Of a stretch of 36,572 bases of DNA, positions 7,709 through 15,739 are shown in pieces. Below the pieces are notes generated by a model. That model saw only the letters and a list, made by a program, of their open reading frames with translations, was not told the origin of the DNA and ran no database searches. The position numbers were made by a program, and so were the translations under genes. Location: NCBI GenBank assembly GCA_903860915.1, contig CAIOSJ010000008.1:1-36572 (forward strand), written 5' to 3'. Within the stretch, counting starts at the first letter, position 1. Each line of letters opens with the position of its first letter. The DNA comes from an uncultured Actinomycetes bacterium (GTDB lineage Bacteria > Actinomycetota > Acidimicrobiia > Acidimicrobiales > RAAP-2).

Positions 7709-7723
7709 TTGTGTTAGTAGGAT
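7695..7723 (+). promoter_or_regulatory. Promoter of the PglC-like gene, -35 box inside a pseudogene
   Basis: TTGAAC at 7695-7700, a 17-base spacer and TAGGAT at 7718-7723, then six bases to GTG at 7730. This is the best -35/-10 pair in the window. The -35 box is made of the Phe-Asn codons of the decayed monooxygenase fragment read on the opposite strand. Confidence 0.6.
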
Positions 7724-7729
7724 TTGGAG

Positions 7730-8347
7730 GTGTTCGGAAAAATACGCAATTTTCTCGAACGAGTCCTGGCCGCAACGCTCCTGGTGTTGCTCTCTCCGAT
7801 CCTCACAGTAATTACGATTTTGGTGATGACCACCATGGGAAGGCCAGTATTCTTTAGGCAATTGAGAACTGGCATAAATCTGCGTGAATTCGAATTGTTC
7901 AAGTTTCGAACTATGACAATAGAGAGATTTACGAATGAAGAATCGCTGTCCGACGCGAGTCGAATAACACGATTAGGGTCTTTTCTACGCTCATCGAGTT
8001 TGGATGAACTCCCAGAACTCTGGAATATCGCTCGTGGAGAAATGGCCTTTGTGGGGCCGCGGCCACTACCAGTTGGCTATATCGGGCGATATACCGACGA
8101 AGAACAGCGTCGTTGTGAGGTCCTCCCTGGACTCACCGGCTGGTCTCAAGTGAATGGTCGCAACGGTATCGGTTGGAATAAACGGCTAGAGATGGACGTC
8201 TGGTACGTCGACCACCAAAGTATCTGGCTCGATGTACGTATCTTGTTTAAAACTTCGGTACAGGTGCTTCGCCGGGTGGGCGTCAATGCATCAAGTTCTG
8301 TCACGATGCCAGAGCTGAGACCAGCGAAGGAGAGGTACCCAGGGTGA
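7730..8347 (+). CDS. Phosphoglycosyltransferase, PglC/WbaP C-terminal type (sugar transferase)
   Basis: About 205 residues, the size of the minimal monotopic PglC enzymes. These move a phospho-sugar from UDP-sugar to undecaprenyl phosphate and so start lipid-linked glycan assembly. Features in order: a membrane re-entrant helix (about 8-34), GRPVFFRQLRTG, the FKFRTMT motif, RITRLGSFLRSSSLDELPEL with the catalytic Asp-Glu, NIARGEMAFVGPRPLP, and RCEVLPGLTGWSQVNGRNG. GTG 7730 is preferred to TTG 7724 because it lies six bases after a -10 box that has a matching -35. The stop overlaps the next start (GTGA), so the aminotransferase is translationally coupled. Together with the next two genes it resembles the Campylobacter pglC-pglE-pglD set. 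Confidence 0.88.
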   Translation: MFGKIRNFLERVLAATLLVLLSPILTVITILVMTTMGRPVFFRQLRTGINLREFELFKFRTMTIERFTNEESLSDASRITRLGSFLRSSSLDELPELWNIARGEMAFVGPRPLPVGYIGRYTDEEQRRCEVLPGLTGWSQVNGRNGIGWNKRLEMDVWYVDHQSIWLDVRILFKTSVQVLRRVGVNASSSVTMPELRPAKERYPG

Positions 8348-9468
8348 GCCGGATCTACCTTTCTGGGCCTGACGTGGCGTTTGAAGAGCGACAAGCAGTA
8401 CTCTCAGCCATCGATTCAAACTGGGTTGCCCCAGTGGGCCCCGACCTTGATGCTTTCGAAGCTGAACTATCAGCGTGGACCGACTCTCAGCACGTCGTCG
8501 GTGTTTCCAGTGGTACCGCAGCTTTGCACCTTGCGATGCTTCTCTTGGGCGTTGGACCTGGGGATGAAGTCATTGTTCCAACAACGACGTTCGTGCCATC
8601 GGCGAACGCCGCCGTTTACGTTGGAGCACGTCCTGTCTTTATAGATATAGAGCCGACCACGTGGTGCCTTTCCCCGGATCTCACGAGGGAGTTTTTAGAA
8701 CAGCGCGCCAAAAACGGAAACATCCCAAAGGCGGCCGTGGTCGTCGACCTCTATGGACAGTGCGCAGATTATCGCGAGCTCATTCCTATTTTTCGCGAGT
8801 ACCACGTGGCGATTGTTGAGGACGCCGCTGAAGCGCTTGGCGCCAAAAGAGACGGACTGAGTGCCGGCTCATTTGGAGCGATAGGCGCGCTCTCGTTCAA
8901 TGGCAATAAAATAATTACGACTTCCAGTGGCGGGGCGCTACTTACTGATGACAGCGCCGTTCGTGATCATGCCCGCAAGCTCGCAACTCAAGCTAAAGAG
9001 CCGCTGCCGTACTACGAACACATCGAGATGGGATACAACTACCGACTTTCAAACCTGCTGGCTGCCTTTGGACGAGCGCAGCTCGCATCGCTAGCGGCGA
9101 AGATTCAACGGCGACGTGAAATCAATGAGATGTACCGTTCTGCCTTTGCCGATCTAGAAGGTGTTGATTTTCTCCAAGTTCCTGACTCGAGCGAACCGAA
9201 CTACTGGCTCTCGTGCATCACCGTCGATCCCGGTGGCGGTAGGACTTGGGACGACGTACGTTGCAAGCTCGAGGAGCACGATATCGAGAGTCGCCCGACG
9301 TGGAAGCCACTTCACATGCAACCACTTTTCCGCGGGGCTGAGTCTCACCTCGATGGGACTTCGGAGTGGGTATTTGAGAGAGGGCTGTGCTTGCCCAGCG
9401 GAAGCAGCCTTACGAACCAGCAAGTCGAACGAGTCGCCAGTATCGTTGCAGATTTTCTCCTTCGCTGA
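8344..9468 (+). CDS. DegT/DnrJ/EryC1/StrS-type sugar aminotransferase, PglE-like
   Basis: A 374-residue PLP-dependent fold-type I aminotransferase acting on nucleotide-linked 4-keto sugars. Landmarks: VAPVGPDLDAFE, the GVSSGTAALHLA phosphate-binding loop (about 54-65), DEVIVPTTTFVPSANA, the VEDAAEALGA segment with the PLP-contacting Asp (about 158-167), SFNGNKIITTSSGG with the Schiff-base lysine, GYNYRLSNLLAA, and the C-terminal SRPTWKPLHMQP. Best comparison is PglE/LegC-type, which makes UDP-4-amino-4,6-dideoxy-HexNAc. The required 4,6-dehydratase (PglF-like) is not in the window. The start overlaps the PglC-like stop by four bases. 88 bases follow before the acetyltransferase gene, which has its own likely promoter. 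Confidence 0.88.
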   Translation: MSRIYLSGPDVAFEERQAVLSAIDSNWVAPVGPDLDAFEAELSAWTDSQHVVGVSSGTAALHLAMLLLGVGPGDEVIVPTTTFVPSANAAVYVGARPVFIDIEPTTWCLSPDLTREFLEQRAKNGNIPKAAVVVDLYGQCADYRELIPIFREYHVAIVEDAAEALGAKRDGLSAGSFGAIGALSFNGNKIITTSSGGALLTDDSAVRDHARKLATQAKEPLPYYEHIEMGYNYRLSNLLAAFGRAQLASLAAKIQRRREINEMYRSAFADLEGVDFLQVPDSSEPNYWLSCITVDPGGGRTWDDVRCKLEEHDIESRPTWKPLHMQPLFRGAESHLDGTSEWVFERGLCLPSGSSLTNQQVERVASIVADFLLR

Positions 9469-9544
9469 TGCTGATGGCACCAGCGTGTCTCGTGGGCTCG
9501 TAATTAATGGCTGGTGCGACTCATGAGCACTCCGGCCGTATGTA

Positions 9545-9550
9545 TAGGCT
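9545..9550 (+). promoter_or_regulatory. Candidate -10 box, leaderless start of the acetyltransferase
   Basis: TAGGCT, then six bases, then ATG 9557. No ribosome-binding site precedes the ATG. The same hexamer at the same distance precedes the gene at 20302. No clear -35. Confidence 0.4.
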
Positions 9551-9556
9551 TCATCC

Positions 9557-10186
9557 ATGGAGCGACTAGTAATTATCGGTGCCGGAGGTCTGGCGAGAGA
9601 AGTTGTATCGCTGGTGGACGCAATCAATGCGGAAACGCCAAAGTTTGATTTACTAGGAGCCCTCGATGACGGAAGTCCCAACGAAGAACGATGGAATGCG
9701 ATTGGGGTAGCGCTCTTGGGCTCGGTCTCGATGATGAAAGACCTTGACGCCAAATTTGTTATTGCAATTGGCGACGGAAAAATCAGAAGAAAGATTGCCC
9801 GCGCCCTCGTCGATGACGGATGCCGACCCGCCACCCTTCTGCACCCGAATCTCCAGACCGGACGTTTGGTGCGTATTGGTGCTGGCTCGGTGGTTGCGGG
9901 CAATGTTTCGATCACCACGAATGTCACTGTCGGTGACCACGTGATCATTAATCCCGGGTGCACAATTGGCCACGACGTTGAAATATCTGACTTCGTGACC
10001 CTGATGCCTCAGGTCTCTGTAAGTGGCGACACGTTCCTCGAAGAAGCCGCGACTCTCGGGGTGAATTCCGTCGTATTGCAATCACTGCGCATAGGGGAGT
10101 CCGCGTTTTTGGGGGCGGGGGCTGTCGCTGTGCGGGATGTGGCTGGCGGAACAATAGCCGTTGGCGTACCAGCTCGTAGTCGATAA
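9557..10186 (+). CDS. NeuD/PglD-family sugar O/N-acyltransferase
   Basis: A 209-residue two-domain protein. The N-terminal Rossmann-like PglD_N domain begins MERLVIIGAGGLAREVV, binds the UDP-sugar and runs to about residue 90. A left-handed beta-helix of hexapeptide repeats follows, with VVAGNVSITTNVTVGDHVII, GCTIGHDVEISDFV (the H-D pair that carries the catalytic histidine in PglD) and GAGAVAVRDVAGGTIAVGVP at the end. Family members acetylate the 4-amino group of UDP-4-amino sugars (PglD) or sialic-acid precursors (NeuD). Next to a PglE-like aminotransferase the first role is more likely. Length matches PglD (about 195-215). The 162 bases after it hold no gene I can support. Confidence 0.87.
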   Translation: MERLVIIGAGGLAREVVSLVDAINAETPKFDLLGALDDGSPNEERWNAIGVALLGSVSMMKDLDAKFVIAIGDGKIRRKIARALVDDGCRPATLLHPNLQTGRLVRIGAGSVVAGNVSITTNVTVGDHVIINPGCTIGHDVEISDFVTLMPQVSVSGDTFLEEAATLGVNSVVLQSLRIGESAFLGAGAVAVRDVAGGTIAVGVPARSR

Positions 10187-10348
10187 AGTTTTATTCGACC
10201 TCAGAGTGAACTGCTCTCGTATTCAATGTAAGGCAATGGTCAGGTCTACGTGTTCAGGATTTCGACGGGGGATTGATGGCGCCGAAAGGTGCACTTACAC
10301 TGTCCTGCTCAATCTGAATCCCTTGAAGTTCAGGTATGGAAAGGGGTC

Positions 10349-11848
10349 CTAGGGTTTTCCGCGAGAGCTAAATTGCAAGGAATTCGTCAAGAAGTTTGCG
10401 TCTGGAAGTTGGTCACTCTCGGCCCAAAAGTCAAGGCTTAATTGCCATTCGGGCGTGGAACCGCTGCGAGCGAGGAGGTTTCGTGATCGTTGAGCGTAAC
10501 CGGGATTGAACTGCGACGAATTAATGAACTCGTGGAGTGGAGAATTTTCCTCAGGATAAACCACGGGCTGCACAACACCGAAGTGATTCTCTTCCATATG
10601 AGCGAGTAGCCGACAGAGATATTGGCTCACGAGATCAATACGCATAGTCCAACTCAGTCGAAGGGCGCCGAAGGACCAAGCGAAGTTAGGGAGCTCGGTG
10701 AAGAGAATTCCACGATGGGTCACGGACTTCGAAAAATCGACTTCCGACCCGTCAACCGTAAATGAAATACCACCGAGCACCGAAAGGTTGAATCCGGTTG
10801 CGGTAATGACGACGTCGGCAGGAATGGTTGTTCCCTGCTTGGTAGTGATGCCGCCTCGGAAAAAGGTTTCAATTTCGTCGGTCACCATAGTCACCCGACC
10901 GGCACTTATCTTTTTTAAGAGGTCCCCATCGAGGATTCGACACACTCGTTGCTCGCTGGGTAAGTGGCGCGGTGTGAAGTGGCTCGCGACGTCGTAGCCA
11001 TCGGGAAGTTGGGCGGCGACCATGCTGATGAGTGCCGAAGCGGACATTTCGGGGAACTGCTGTTGAATGTCGGTGAGCGACTTCATCTCCGCCACGGACT
11101 TGCGGCGAATGATGTCGTGAATCCACTCTTCGGGCGTATCGAGGGACCGTAGCTGGTCGGCGAGTGGTTCGACGTTGGGGCTCTGAAAGAAGTAGGTCGG
11201 GGAGCGCTGGAGTACGGTCACGCTCGCGCACTCGTCAGCGATTTCGGGGACCAGAGTCGCCATCGTGGCCCCGGAGCCAATAACAACTACTTTCTTTCCA
11301 CCGAGATCGGGGTTCTCGGGCCACCGTTGTGGGTGAATTATCCGGCCTTCGAATTCGTCGAGCCCCGGCCAGTCGGGGGTGTAACCCTTGTCGTGATTGA
11401 AGTATCCGTGGCACATCCAGAGGAAATTAGTTGTTATTTCAAATGACGCTCCCGTGGACGAGTCCGTCCCAGAAAGCCGCCAGAGCTGCTGCTCGCTGGA
11501 CCACTGGGCGGAGACGACTTTGCGGTTGTAAAAAAAGTGCGAGGTGAGCTCGAATTCCTCGATGGTTTCACCGAGGTAGGTCCGGATGGCTTCACCGCTG
11601 GCGTAGGGGGGTCCCGTCCAGGGTTTGAAACTGTAACCCAAGGTGTACAACTCGGTGTCGGAACGCACCCCGGGGTAGGTGTGAATTAACCAGGTGCCGC
11701 CGTAACTCTCGTGCGCCTCAATGACGGCAAAGGTCGTATCTGGGCGGGAATGTTTGAGATGATAGGCCGCGTTGATGCCGGCAATACCGGCCCCAATGAC
11801 GAGTACGTCAACGTGACGGGGGGGATTGGGGGTGGTGGAAGTAGTCAT
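10349..11848 (-). CDS. Flavin-dependent monooxygenase, Baeyer-Villiger type (EthA-like)
   Basis: A 499-residue class B flavoprotein monooxygenase. It has an N-terminal FAD-binding GAGIAGINAAYHLK (about 18-31), GTW in ESYGGTWL, the Baeyer-Villiger fingerprint F-x-G-x3-H-x3-W-P in FEGRIIHPQRWPEN (about 168-181), and the NADPH-binding GSGATMATL. The late ATGFNLSVLGG motif is also typical. Such enzymes insert oxygen next to ketones or S-oxygenate substrates using NADPH and O2. The closest textbook relative is EthA; the substrate is unknown. AAGG lies about ten bases before the ATG. A decayed partial copy sits at 7541-7708 on the same strand, on the far side of the pgl-like cassette. The gene appears monocistronic. 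Confidence 0.9.
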   Translation of the reverse strand: MTTSTTPNPPRHVDVLVIGAGIAGINAAYHLKHSRPDTTFAVIEAHESYGGTWLIHTYPGVRSDTELYTLGYSFKPWTGPPYASGEAIRTYLGETIEEFELTSHFFYNRKVVSAQWSSEQQLWRLSGTDSSTGASFEITTNFLWMCHGYFNHDKGYTPDWPGLDEFEGRIIHPQRWPENPDLGGKKVVVIGSGATMATLVPEIADECASVTVLQRSPTYFFQSPNVEPLADQLRSLDTPEEWIHDIIRRKSVAEMKSLTDIQQQFPEMSASALISMVAAQLPDGYDVASHFTPRHLPSEQRVCRILDGDLLKKISAGRVTMVTDEIETFFRGGITTKQGTTIPADVVITATGFNLSVLGGISFTVDGSEVDFSKSVTHRGILFTELPNFAWSFGALRLSWTMRIDLVSQYLCRLLAHMEENHFGVVQPVVYPEENSPLHEFINSSQFNPGYAQRSRNLLARSGSTPEWQLSLDFWAESDQLPDANFLTNSLQFSSRGKP

Positions 11849-11949
11849 GCGGTGCCTTGGAATCTCGGACTGCGCTGGCGCGAAGGTCGAGTCAAAGCCT
11901 AGTGACCACTGGCTAGGGAGAATCTCAAGATTGCGGTGAGTAAAGGTGG

Positions 11950-11970
11950 GGCCTCGAGGGACGCGAGGCC
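11950..11970 (-). terminator. Hairpin after the methyltransferase gene
   Basis: GGCCTCG and CGAGGCC form a perfect 7-bp stem around a 7-base loop, starting six bases after the minus-strand stop of the methyltransferase. No U-run follows, so it is an imperfect intrinsic terminator or an mRNA 3'-end stabiliser. It probably ends the aminopeptidase-transporter-methyltransferase operon. Confidence 0.45.
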
Positions 11971-11975
11971 ATAGG

Positions 11976-12608
11976 TCAGACGGCTCGCAGCGCGCGCAGG
12001 CTTCCCTCAGCAGTAAGGTCCACGAAGTTGCCGCTGTCGATGCAGGCCCGATAAATTTCGTAGGGTGGGCGTCCGCCGTCGGAGGGATTCTCGAAGACGT
12101 CGTGAATCAATAGGGTACCACCCGAACGCACCTTGGGGGTCCAGGCGTGATAATCGGCCCAGGCCACCTCGTGTCCGTGACCCCCATCGATGAAGAGCAA
12201 GTCGAGGCTCTGGTTGAAATGCTGGGCCACTACTACCGACGGGCCGACCAGTCCTAGAACGGTGGACTCCAGTTCGGCTTGGGCGATGGAGCGTTGCCAG
12301 TGGGGCAGAGTATTAAGACGGCCATCGGCTGCGTCGATCAGGGTCTCGTCGAAGTGTTCCCAACCCGCCTGGTTTTCTTCACTACCGCGGTGGTGATCTA
12401 GGGAGTAGAGCACGCTCTGTGATTCTTCGGCGGCCGATCCCAGATAGATGGCGGACTTCCCGCACCAGGCACCCACTTCGAGCCAGGTACCACTGAGGTT
12501 ATTTTCTCCGACCGTTCGGGCAATCTCGTGGAGCGCCAGGCCTTCATTGTCGGGCATGAATCCCTTGACCTCGCGGGCTAGATCGAGGAGCTGTTGGCGA
12601 CGGCTCAT
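11976..12608 (-). CDS. Class I SAM-dependent methyltransferase (Methyltransf_24-like)
   Basis: A 210-residue protein with a Rossmann-type methyltransferase core. WLEVGAWCGKSAIYLG is motif I, with the SAM-binding glycine-rich loop and following acidic strand. LLFIDGGHGHEVAWADYHAW is the F-I-D-G-x-H motif typical of the cephalosporin-hydroxylase/Methyltransf_24 group. GGTLLIHDVF is the following strand. The substrate is unknown; relatives methylate small molecules or glycans, and some are inactive. Its ATG overlaps the stop of the UPF0016 gene (ATGA), so it is translationally coupled and last in a minus-strand operon. A hairpin follows the stop. Confidence 0.75.
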   Translation of the reverse strand: MSRRQQLLDLAREVKGFMPDNEGLALHEIARTVGENNLSGTWLEVGAWCGKSAIYLGSAAEESQSVLYSLDHHRGSEENQAGWEHFDETLIDAADGRLNTLPHWQRSIAQAELESTVLGLVGPSVVVAQHFNQSLDLLFIDGGHGHEVAWADYHAWTPKVRSGGTLLIHDVFENPSDGGRPPYEIYRACIDSGNFVDLTAEGSLRALRAV

Positions 12609-13198
12609 GAGAAGAGCGAGATCAAACTAGCTACACCGAATCCAATAAAAATGAGGCCACCGCCGAATCGCATTTTCTTCATGGAGATAAAACGCGTCAC
12701 CGTCGATCCGGCAAAAGAACCGATGGCCGTGACGGTGACGAGCGCGAGCGAAGCCGCGAGGAAAATAACGAGGGGATGTTGCAACTTAGTCACCAGACTG
12801 GCGGTTTGAATTTGGGAGAGATCGCCGAATTCACCTACAAAAATAACCCCAAAAGCCGTGGCCGCCTGAGGAAAGAATTTCGTGGCATTTTCGTGGGAGG
12901 CTTCCTTGGCGCCCTCGGTCTCTTCGTGCTTTTCGGGTACGAAGAGGAGATACGCCGCCCCAGCAAAAAAGAGAATTGAAAGAACTATGTCCTTTGGCGT
13001 ATGCGGTAGCTCGGTGAGAAACCTTCCAGCCACAACGGCAATCACCATGTGCACGACGAAGGCCGATGAGGCTCCGATGAAAATCGCCAATGGGCGGGCC
13101 TTGGCCGCCATCAAGATGGTTGCGAACATGGTCTTATCGGGGAGTTCGAGAATGAAGATGATGCCGAAGACCGAGGCGAAAATTGTGAGTAGGTGCAT
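12605..13198 (-). CDS. UPF0016/GDT1 (TMEM165) family cation transporter, MneA-like
   Basis: A 197-residue protein with six predicted membrane helices in two inverted repeats. Each repeat of this family carries E-x-G-D-(K/R)-(T/S). Here they read ELPDKT (about residues 18-23), with Pro for Gly, and EFGDLSQ (about 122-128), with Leu for the basic residue. Characterised homologues move Mn2+ or Ca2+ (Gdt1, MneA, PAM71), so manganese export is a reasonable guess. The central loop is acidic and His-containing (EKHEETEGAKEASHEN). The ATG lies three bases after the upstream aminopeptidase stop and its stop overlaps the methyltransferase start, so all three are in one operon. A Mn-exporter next to metallopeptidases may be chance. 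Confidence 0.82.
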   Translation of the reverse strand: MHLLTIFASVFGIIFILELPDKTMFATILMAAKARPLAIFIGASSAFVVHMVIAVVAGRFLTELPHTPKDIVLSILFFAGAAYLLFVPEKHEETEGAKEASHENATKFFPQAATAFGVIFVGEFGDLSQIQTASLVTKLQHPLVIFLAASLALVTVTAIGSFAGSTVTRFISMKKMRFGGGLIFIGFGVASLISLFS

Positions 13199-13201
13199 GA
13201 T

Positions 13202-15703
13202 TTAGATTTGGGACCGCAGGAAGTCAGCGCAGTCGAGGCCGATGACCATGCGTTCAAGATACTGGTCGATGGTCTTTTGCTCACCGGCAATAGGGGTGGC
13301 GGTGTGGAAGGCCGCAACCTCGGCGGAGAAGGCTCGATCGCTGACGAAGGTGGCGATGCCACCCCCCATGCGGCTGTGCGCACTGTGAGGGAACTTTTCA
13401 ATGGCCTCGTCCCAACGCGAGGTGAGGTAGCGCCACACCGCTGGTCCGCTGACCCTATTGCGCGTCAAGATGCCGAGAACCATGGGAGCGTCTTGGCTGC
13501 GGAACTCGCTGAAGCATTTTTCGGCGGCGTCAAGTCCGATGCGCTCGTCGCTGAAGTCCCCCAGAGCGAACTGGTAGCGCTGCTGTTCCTGGGGGCTCGC
13601 GGCATTGCGGTAGCGGTTGAGGAACTCTCCGTAGTCGCTGGGTCGATTGACGTCGGCCACGATGCGCAAGATTGCCCGGGCGACATCGCCGTCGAGCTCG
13701 TCGCGGTCAAAACGGCGTTGCGCCTCCACACGAATCTCAGCGTCACCACCGAGGGTGCCGAGGATGCCGAGCGCGATGGCGCGCACTTGAGGGGCCAACT
13801 CATTTTCGCCCTCCGTGGGGTCCCAGGTGAGTCGGGCGAACTGCGGTCCAAAGATCTCTCGAACTAGTCCACTGAGCACGTGCTGCTGGTCCTCGGAAGC
13901 CACGCGGGCTGCGAATTCGAAGGCTTGGGCCACCGTGACCCATACGGCGGGTTCATCAACGTCACCGAGACCACGGGCGATATTGAGAAAATCACTCCAG
14001 CTAATCTGCTGGGCGAAGAGGGCGGCCCAGGAGTCTGCTACCAGGACGGTACGTTCGAGATCGTCGAGCTGGTCCAAACTTCCGGCGAGGGTGCTGAGCT
14101 CGCGTGAGCCGTAGCGGGTACGAAAGACGCCCCACCCACCGGCGTTGACGACCATGGGGCCGTCGGCGGGAACTTCGATGGCGCTCGTTCCAAGGAGGTG
14201 CTTCGTGGTGGGCCCACCGTTGGCGGCCCGGGTGGAGACGGGCACCAGCCAATCTTGTCCAATGGAACTCACCGCACTCGGGGCTCCGTAGGAAAAGGGC
14301 GACTGGGAGATTTCGCCGTCGGCATAGGTTACGAGGGGGTGCCCGCCCTGCAGGATCCAGGTGTTCATCATTTCACGTACCGGTTGTCCGGAGACCGTCT
14401 CGAGGGCGTCCCAGAGGTCGGTAGTCACCGTATTGGCGTAACTATGGGTCGTTAGGTAGAGGCGAATGCCGTCACGAAAGACGGTGGCGCCGAGGTACTG
14501 CTCCAGCATGCGAAGTACCGACCCCCCCTTTTCGTAGGTGAGCAGGTCGAACATACCGCGCATGTCGGCGGGAGAGACCACCTCGTATTCGATGGCGCGG
14601 GTCGAATGCAGGCCGTCTATCTGCAGGGCCATGTCACGGAAGGTGCCGAAACTCAACCACTTCTTCCACTGAGGACGAAAGGCGTCAATACAGAGCACCT
14701 CACAAAAGGTGGCGAAAGCTTCGTTGAGCCAAATACCCTCCCACCACTGCATGGTGACGAGGTCGCCGAACCACATGTGGGCAATTTCGTGAGCGACCAC
14801 GTCGGCGACGCGCTCGAGTTCGGCGAGGGACGCGGCGGCGGGGTCCACCAAAAGTGCCGTCTCGCGGAAGGTCACACAGCCCAAGTTCTCCATGGCGCCG
14901 AAGGCGAAGTCGGGGATGGCGATGAGGTCGAGTTTGTCGCCCGGGTAGGGAATGGCGAAGTACTCCGAGAAAAACCCGAGGGCAAATTCACCGGCTTCGA
15001 GAGCAAAATGAGCGAGGTGGCCCTTGCCGAGTGGGTAGATAACGCGCATCGGAGTTCCGAGAACGTCAATGGTCTCGGTCTCTTCGAAGGGTCCAACTAC
15101 GAAGGCGACTAGGTAGGTGGACATTTTCATGGTTGGCCCAAAGACCACGCGACGCGTCCCGTCAGCCCCGGCGCTCTCGCTCACGATAGGGGAGTTGGAG
15201 TAGGCGGCTAAGTGGCTGGGCACGTTTAAAGTCACGTCGAAGGTGGCTTTAAAGGTGGGCTCGTCCCAGCAGGGAAAGGCTCGTCGGGCATCGGTCGCCT
15301 CGAATTGAGTAGTCGCGATGGCGTGGGTGGCACCCTCGAGGTCCTGGTAGGTGGACCTATAAAAGCCCACTAGTTTGTCGTTCAGTTCACCCGTGAAGTT
15401 CATGCTGAGCGTGGCCACGCCAACCGCTAACTCCTCACTGAGGGTAAGAGTGGCTCGTTCGTAGGTGGTGTCGGTGCTGAGGGTGGCAGCGTGCTCGATA
15501 CCGGCGGCGTCCCGTACGCAAATGGCACTGAGTTCGAGGTCGAGAATATTAAAACTGAGCGTGGTGGTGGCTTCCTTCACTTCGAGGCTGACGACGACGG
15601 AGCCGTCAAAGACCGCCGCGTCGAGGTGCGGGGTGAGCTCCAGGGTGTAGTTCGTAGGAACCACGTTGGTGGGCAGGCGATGAGGATTGATCTTTATGGA
15701 CAC
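13202..15703 (-). CDS. pepN: M1-family aminopeptidase (PepN-like), copy 1
   Basis: An 833-residue zinc aminopeptidase of the M1 family. It has an N-terminal beta-sandwich (1-190), then the exopeptidase motif FGAMENLG, then the zinc site HEIAHMWFGDLVTMQWWEGIWLNEAF written here as HEIAH, an 18-residue gap and the glutamate of NEAF. A C-terminal ERAP1-type alpha-helical domain follows. It removes N-terminal residues from cytosolic peptides; no signal peptide is visible. The start is GTG at 15703, preceded by TAGCCT seven bases upstream (leaderless candidate) and a distant GGAGG. A paralogue of nearly the same length lies 36 bases upstream on the same strand. The reading frame is intact and all catalytic residues are present. 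Confidence 0.93.
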   Translation of the reverse strand: MSIKINPHRLPTNVVPTNYTLELTPHLDAAVFDGSVVVSLEVKEATTTLSFNILDLELSAICVRDAAGIEHAATLSTDTTYERATLTLSEELAVGVATLSMNFTGELNDKLVGFYRSTYQDLEGATHAIATTQFEATDARRAFPCWDEPTFKATFDVTLNVPSHLAAYSNSPIVSESAGADGTRRVVFGPTMKMSTYLVAFVVGPFEETETIDVLGTPMRVIYPLGKGHLAHFALEAGEFALGFFSEYFAIPYPGDKLDLIAIPDFAFGAMENLGCVTFRETALLVDPAAASLAELERVADVVAHEIAHMWFGDLVTMQWWEGIWLNEAFATFCEVLCIDAFRPQWKKWLSFGTFRDMALQIDGLHSTRAIEYEVVSPADMRGMFDLLTYEKGGSVLRMLEQYLGATVFRDGIRLYLTTHSYANTVTTDLWDALETVSGQPVREMMNTWILQGGHPLVTYADGEISQSPFSYGAPSAVSSIGQDWLVPVSTRAANGGPTTKHLLGTSAIEVPADGPMVVNAGGWGVFRTRYGSRELSTLAGSLDQLDDLERTVLVADSWAALFAQQISWSDFLNIARGLGDVDEPAVWVTVAQAFEFAARVASEDQQHVLSGLVREIFGPQFARLTWDPTEGENELAPQVRAIALGILGTLGGDAEIRVEAQRRFDRDELDGDVARAILRIVADVNRPSDYGEFLNRYRNAASPQEQQRYQFALGDFSDERIGLDAAEKCFSEFRSQDAPMVLGILTRNRVSGPAVWRYLTSRWDEAIEKFPHSAHSRMGGGIATFVSDRAFSAEVAAFHTATPIAGEQKTIDQYLERMVIGLDCADFLRSQI

Positions 15704-15739
15704 GATGATGAGGCTACCTCCACGGAGGAATTTGGGAAA

